This document shows positions 6,164 through 7,416 of a stretch of DNA of 7,416 bases, one piece after another. Source of the DNA: Gemmatimonadota bacterium. GTDB lineage: Bacteria; Gemmatimonadota; Gemmatimonadetes; Palauibacterales; Palauibacteraceae. The position numbers and the translations under genes were made by a program. The notes beneath the pieces were generated by a model that did not search any database, was not told the origin of the DNA, and was given only the letters and a program-made list of their open reading frames with translations. Each line of letters begins with the position of its first letter. Within the stretch, counting starts at the first letter, position 1. The stretch lies in assembly GCA_016649455.1 (NCBI GenBank), contig JAENXO010000124.1:1-7416 (forward strand), written 5' to 3'.

Positions 6164-7416
6164 ATGATTCAGATCCAGAGTCTTGGCGGCATAAGCCTTC
6201 AGGGCCCCGACGGAGCGCCGATCCGTCTGCGCTCCCGAAAGCACGTGGGTCTTCTCCTCTACCTGGCCATGTCCGGACGACGGATGTTTACCCGGGACCA
6301 TTTGACTGCGCTGTTCTGGACCTCGGCCCCGGAACGGGCACGACATTCACTCAGCCAGGCCGCATACGATCTTCGCTCTCACCTGCAGGGCGCTCTCGTG
6401 CGAGGATCGGGAGAGCAGCTGGCGCTCGACAGCCGAAACCTGGAATTCGATGCGGTGGAGTTCGAGAACGCTGTGAAGGAGGGTAGGCTCGGAAGTGCGA
6501 TCGAACTCTACCGTGGCCCGTTCGCCCAGAATCTCACTGGAGCCGGGACGGCGGAATTCGATTGTTGGGTGGAGACGGAACGACTGCGTATCGCAAGATT
6601 GGCAGAAGTGACGTTTCGCAGATTCGCCGGCGAGTGCGAGTCAAAGGGCCGGTGGGGCGAGATGTGTGTCGCGGCAATGCGACTGACCGACATGACGCCG
6701 CTCGATGAAGAAGCTCACCTGTGCCTGATGCGTGGACTCTGGCTGCATGGCGATCCGACTGCAGCACTGAAGCACTACGACTCTGCGATCGAGTCGCTCA
6801 GACGGGAGTTGCCGACGAGTCCGTCAAGTCGACTGACGGACCTGGCAGATCGCATCCGGTCCGCACCGTCGGCGAATCCGGTCGAACTCAGGACGAGCGA
6901 AGGGGAGACACCGTTCCTCGGTCGTGACGCGGAGTTCGACACCCTTCGCTCCGCCGTGCGTGACATGGGGAAATCACGCACCACGGCTGTCTTGGTCGCC
7001 GGTGAGGCCGGAATCGGTAAATCGAGACTGGTTCGGGAATTCAGTCGCTCACTCGCCTTGCAGAGCGTGCGGCTCATCGAAAGCCGGTGCTATCCGGCCG
7101 AAGAAGAGCTTCCTTACGGGCCGATCGTAGAAGCGATTTCTCCAATCGCCAGGGAAGTACTGGCGGGGTCCGCCGTGGCGGGCCGTTTTCCCAGACTCGG
7201 CTATCTGCTTCCCGATTTTCCGCGAAAGCCGGTTCCCGAGGACGAAGGGGTGGATCCTGCCGCCTGGCGTCGCCGCCTGTACGAGGAAGTCGCCACGCTG
7301 CTGCGACTGTCGATGGAGGACCGGCCAATCGTATGGATCATCGACGACGCGCAGTGGATCGATGCAACATCGGCCGGGTTGCTGCACTACGTCTCGCGAC
7401 GACTCGAAGGCACACC
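6164..7416 (+). CDS. SARP-like transcriptional regulator: winged helix + BTAD + AAA ATPase (partial, runs off window)
   Basis: The first 417 residues are visible and the frame is open to the window end. Residues 1 to about 92 resemble the OmpR/SARP winged-helix DNA-binding domain, starting MIQIQSLGGISLQG and including the helix region RDHLTALFW and RARHSLSQAAYDLR. Residues about 96-232 are a helical BTAD domain with the typical YRGPF (116-120) and FDCWVETERLRIARL. A STAND-like or AAA_16-type ATPase begins at FLGRDAE (251), with Walker A GEAGIGKS (280-287) and Walker B VWIIDDAQWID (390-400). Proteins of this design usually carry a long TPR region afterwards and act as large ATP-dependent regulators. 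The target genes are unknown. In-frame GTG codons at 6128 and 6095 are possible, but the family N-terminus fits the ATG at 6164, which has only a weak GGCAGG ahead of it. It diverges from the lipoprotein gene, which is a candidate target along with its own promoter. Confidence 0.9.
   Translation, partial: MIQIQSLGGISLQGPDGAPIRLRSRKHVGLLLYLAMSGRRMFTRDHLTALFWTSAPERARHSLSQAAYDLRSHLQGALVRGSGEQLALDSRNLEFDAVEFENAVKEGRLGSAIELYRGPFAQNLTGAGTAEFDCWVETERLRIARLAEVTFRRFAGECESKGRWGEMCVAAMRLTDMTPLDEEAHLCLMRGLWLHGDPTAALKHYDSAIESLRRELPTSPSSRLTDLADRIRSAPSANPVELRTSEGETPFLGRDAEFDTLRSAVRDMGKSRTTAVLVAGEAGIGKSRLVREFSRSLALQSVRLIESRCYPAEEELPYGPIVEAISPIAREVLAGSAVAGRFPRLGYLLPDFPRKPVPEDEGVDPAAWRRRLYEEVATLLRLSMEDRPIVWIIDDAQWIDATSAGLLHYVSRRLEGT

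Noticed and set aside
6131..7387. Minus-strand frames opposite the BTAD/AAA regulator
   Set aside because: The plus strand shows unambiguous winged-helix, BTAD, Walker A and Walker B motifs in one frame.

Overview
The window looks like chromosomal DNA from a G+C-rich, Gram-negative-type bacterium. The combination of a secreted M1 peptidase, a propeller-type lipoprotein and a winged-helix/BTAD/AAA regulator whose N-terminus opens 'MIQIQSLGGISL' points to Gemmatimonadota or a close relative. That placement is inferred from family resemblance only. No tRNA, rRNA, CRISPR array, insertion sequence or phage gene was seen.

Region 1 (3-4835, + strand) reads as one operon. The last 33 codons of an upstream gene, possibly a membrane protein, end in a TGATG stop/start overlap with a secreted M1-family zinc aminopeptidase (104-2134). 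That gene ends in a second TGATG overlap with a divergent Glu/Leu/Phe/Val-type amino-acid dehydrogenase (2134-3408). After 50 bases comes a cytoplasmic M20-family dipeptidase (3459-4835). Taken together this looks like a peptide-use cassette: the exported peptidase trims peptides outside the cytoplasm, the dipeptidase splits imported dipeptides, and the dehydrogenase oxidatively deaminates released amino acids. The partial first gene could be a transporter, but too little of it is visible to say. The dehydrogenase keeps the catalytic Lys/Lys/Asp set, yet its C-terminal pocket motif differs from the usual NAGGV-type motif, so its amino-acid substrate is open.

Region 2 (4836-5908, - strand) is a convergent gene for a probable lipoprotein of unknown function, with beta-propeller-like repeats. 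A 9-bp perfect hairpin covers its stop codon and faces the end of the M20 gene.

Region 3 (5909-6163) is a 255-base divergent control region. It holds a candidate sigma70-type promoter and a 7-bp hairpin for the lipoprotein gene. In the other direction it has an extended -10 (TGATATAAT) embedded in three ATGATAT-like heptamers spaced exactly 11 bp apart. That arrangement resembles the operators of SARP/OmpR-type regulators.

Region 4 (6164-7416, + strand, runs off the end) encodes the first 417 residues of a large regulator: OmpR/SARP-like winged helix, BTAD helical domain, then a STAND-like AAA ATPase with Walker A and B. The most interesting second looks are the 11-bp heptamer array as a possible autoregulatory operator, and the altered substrate pocket of the operon-borne dehydrogenase.
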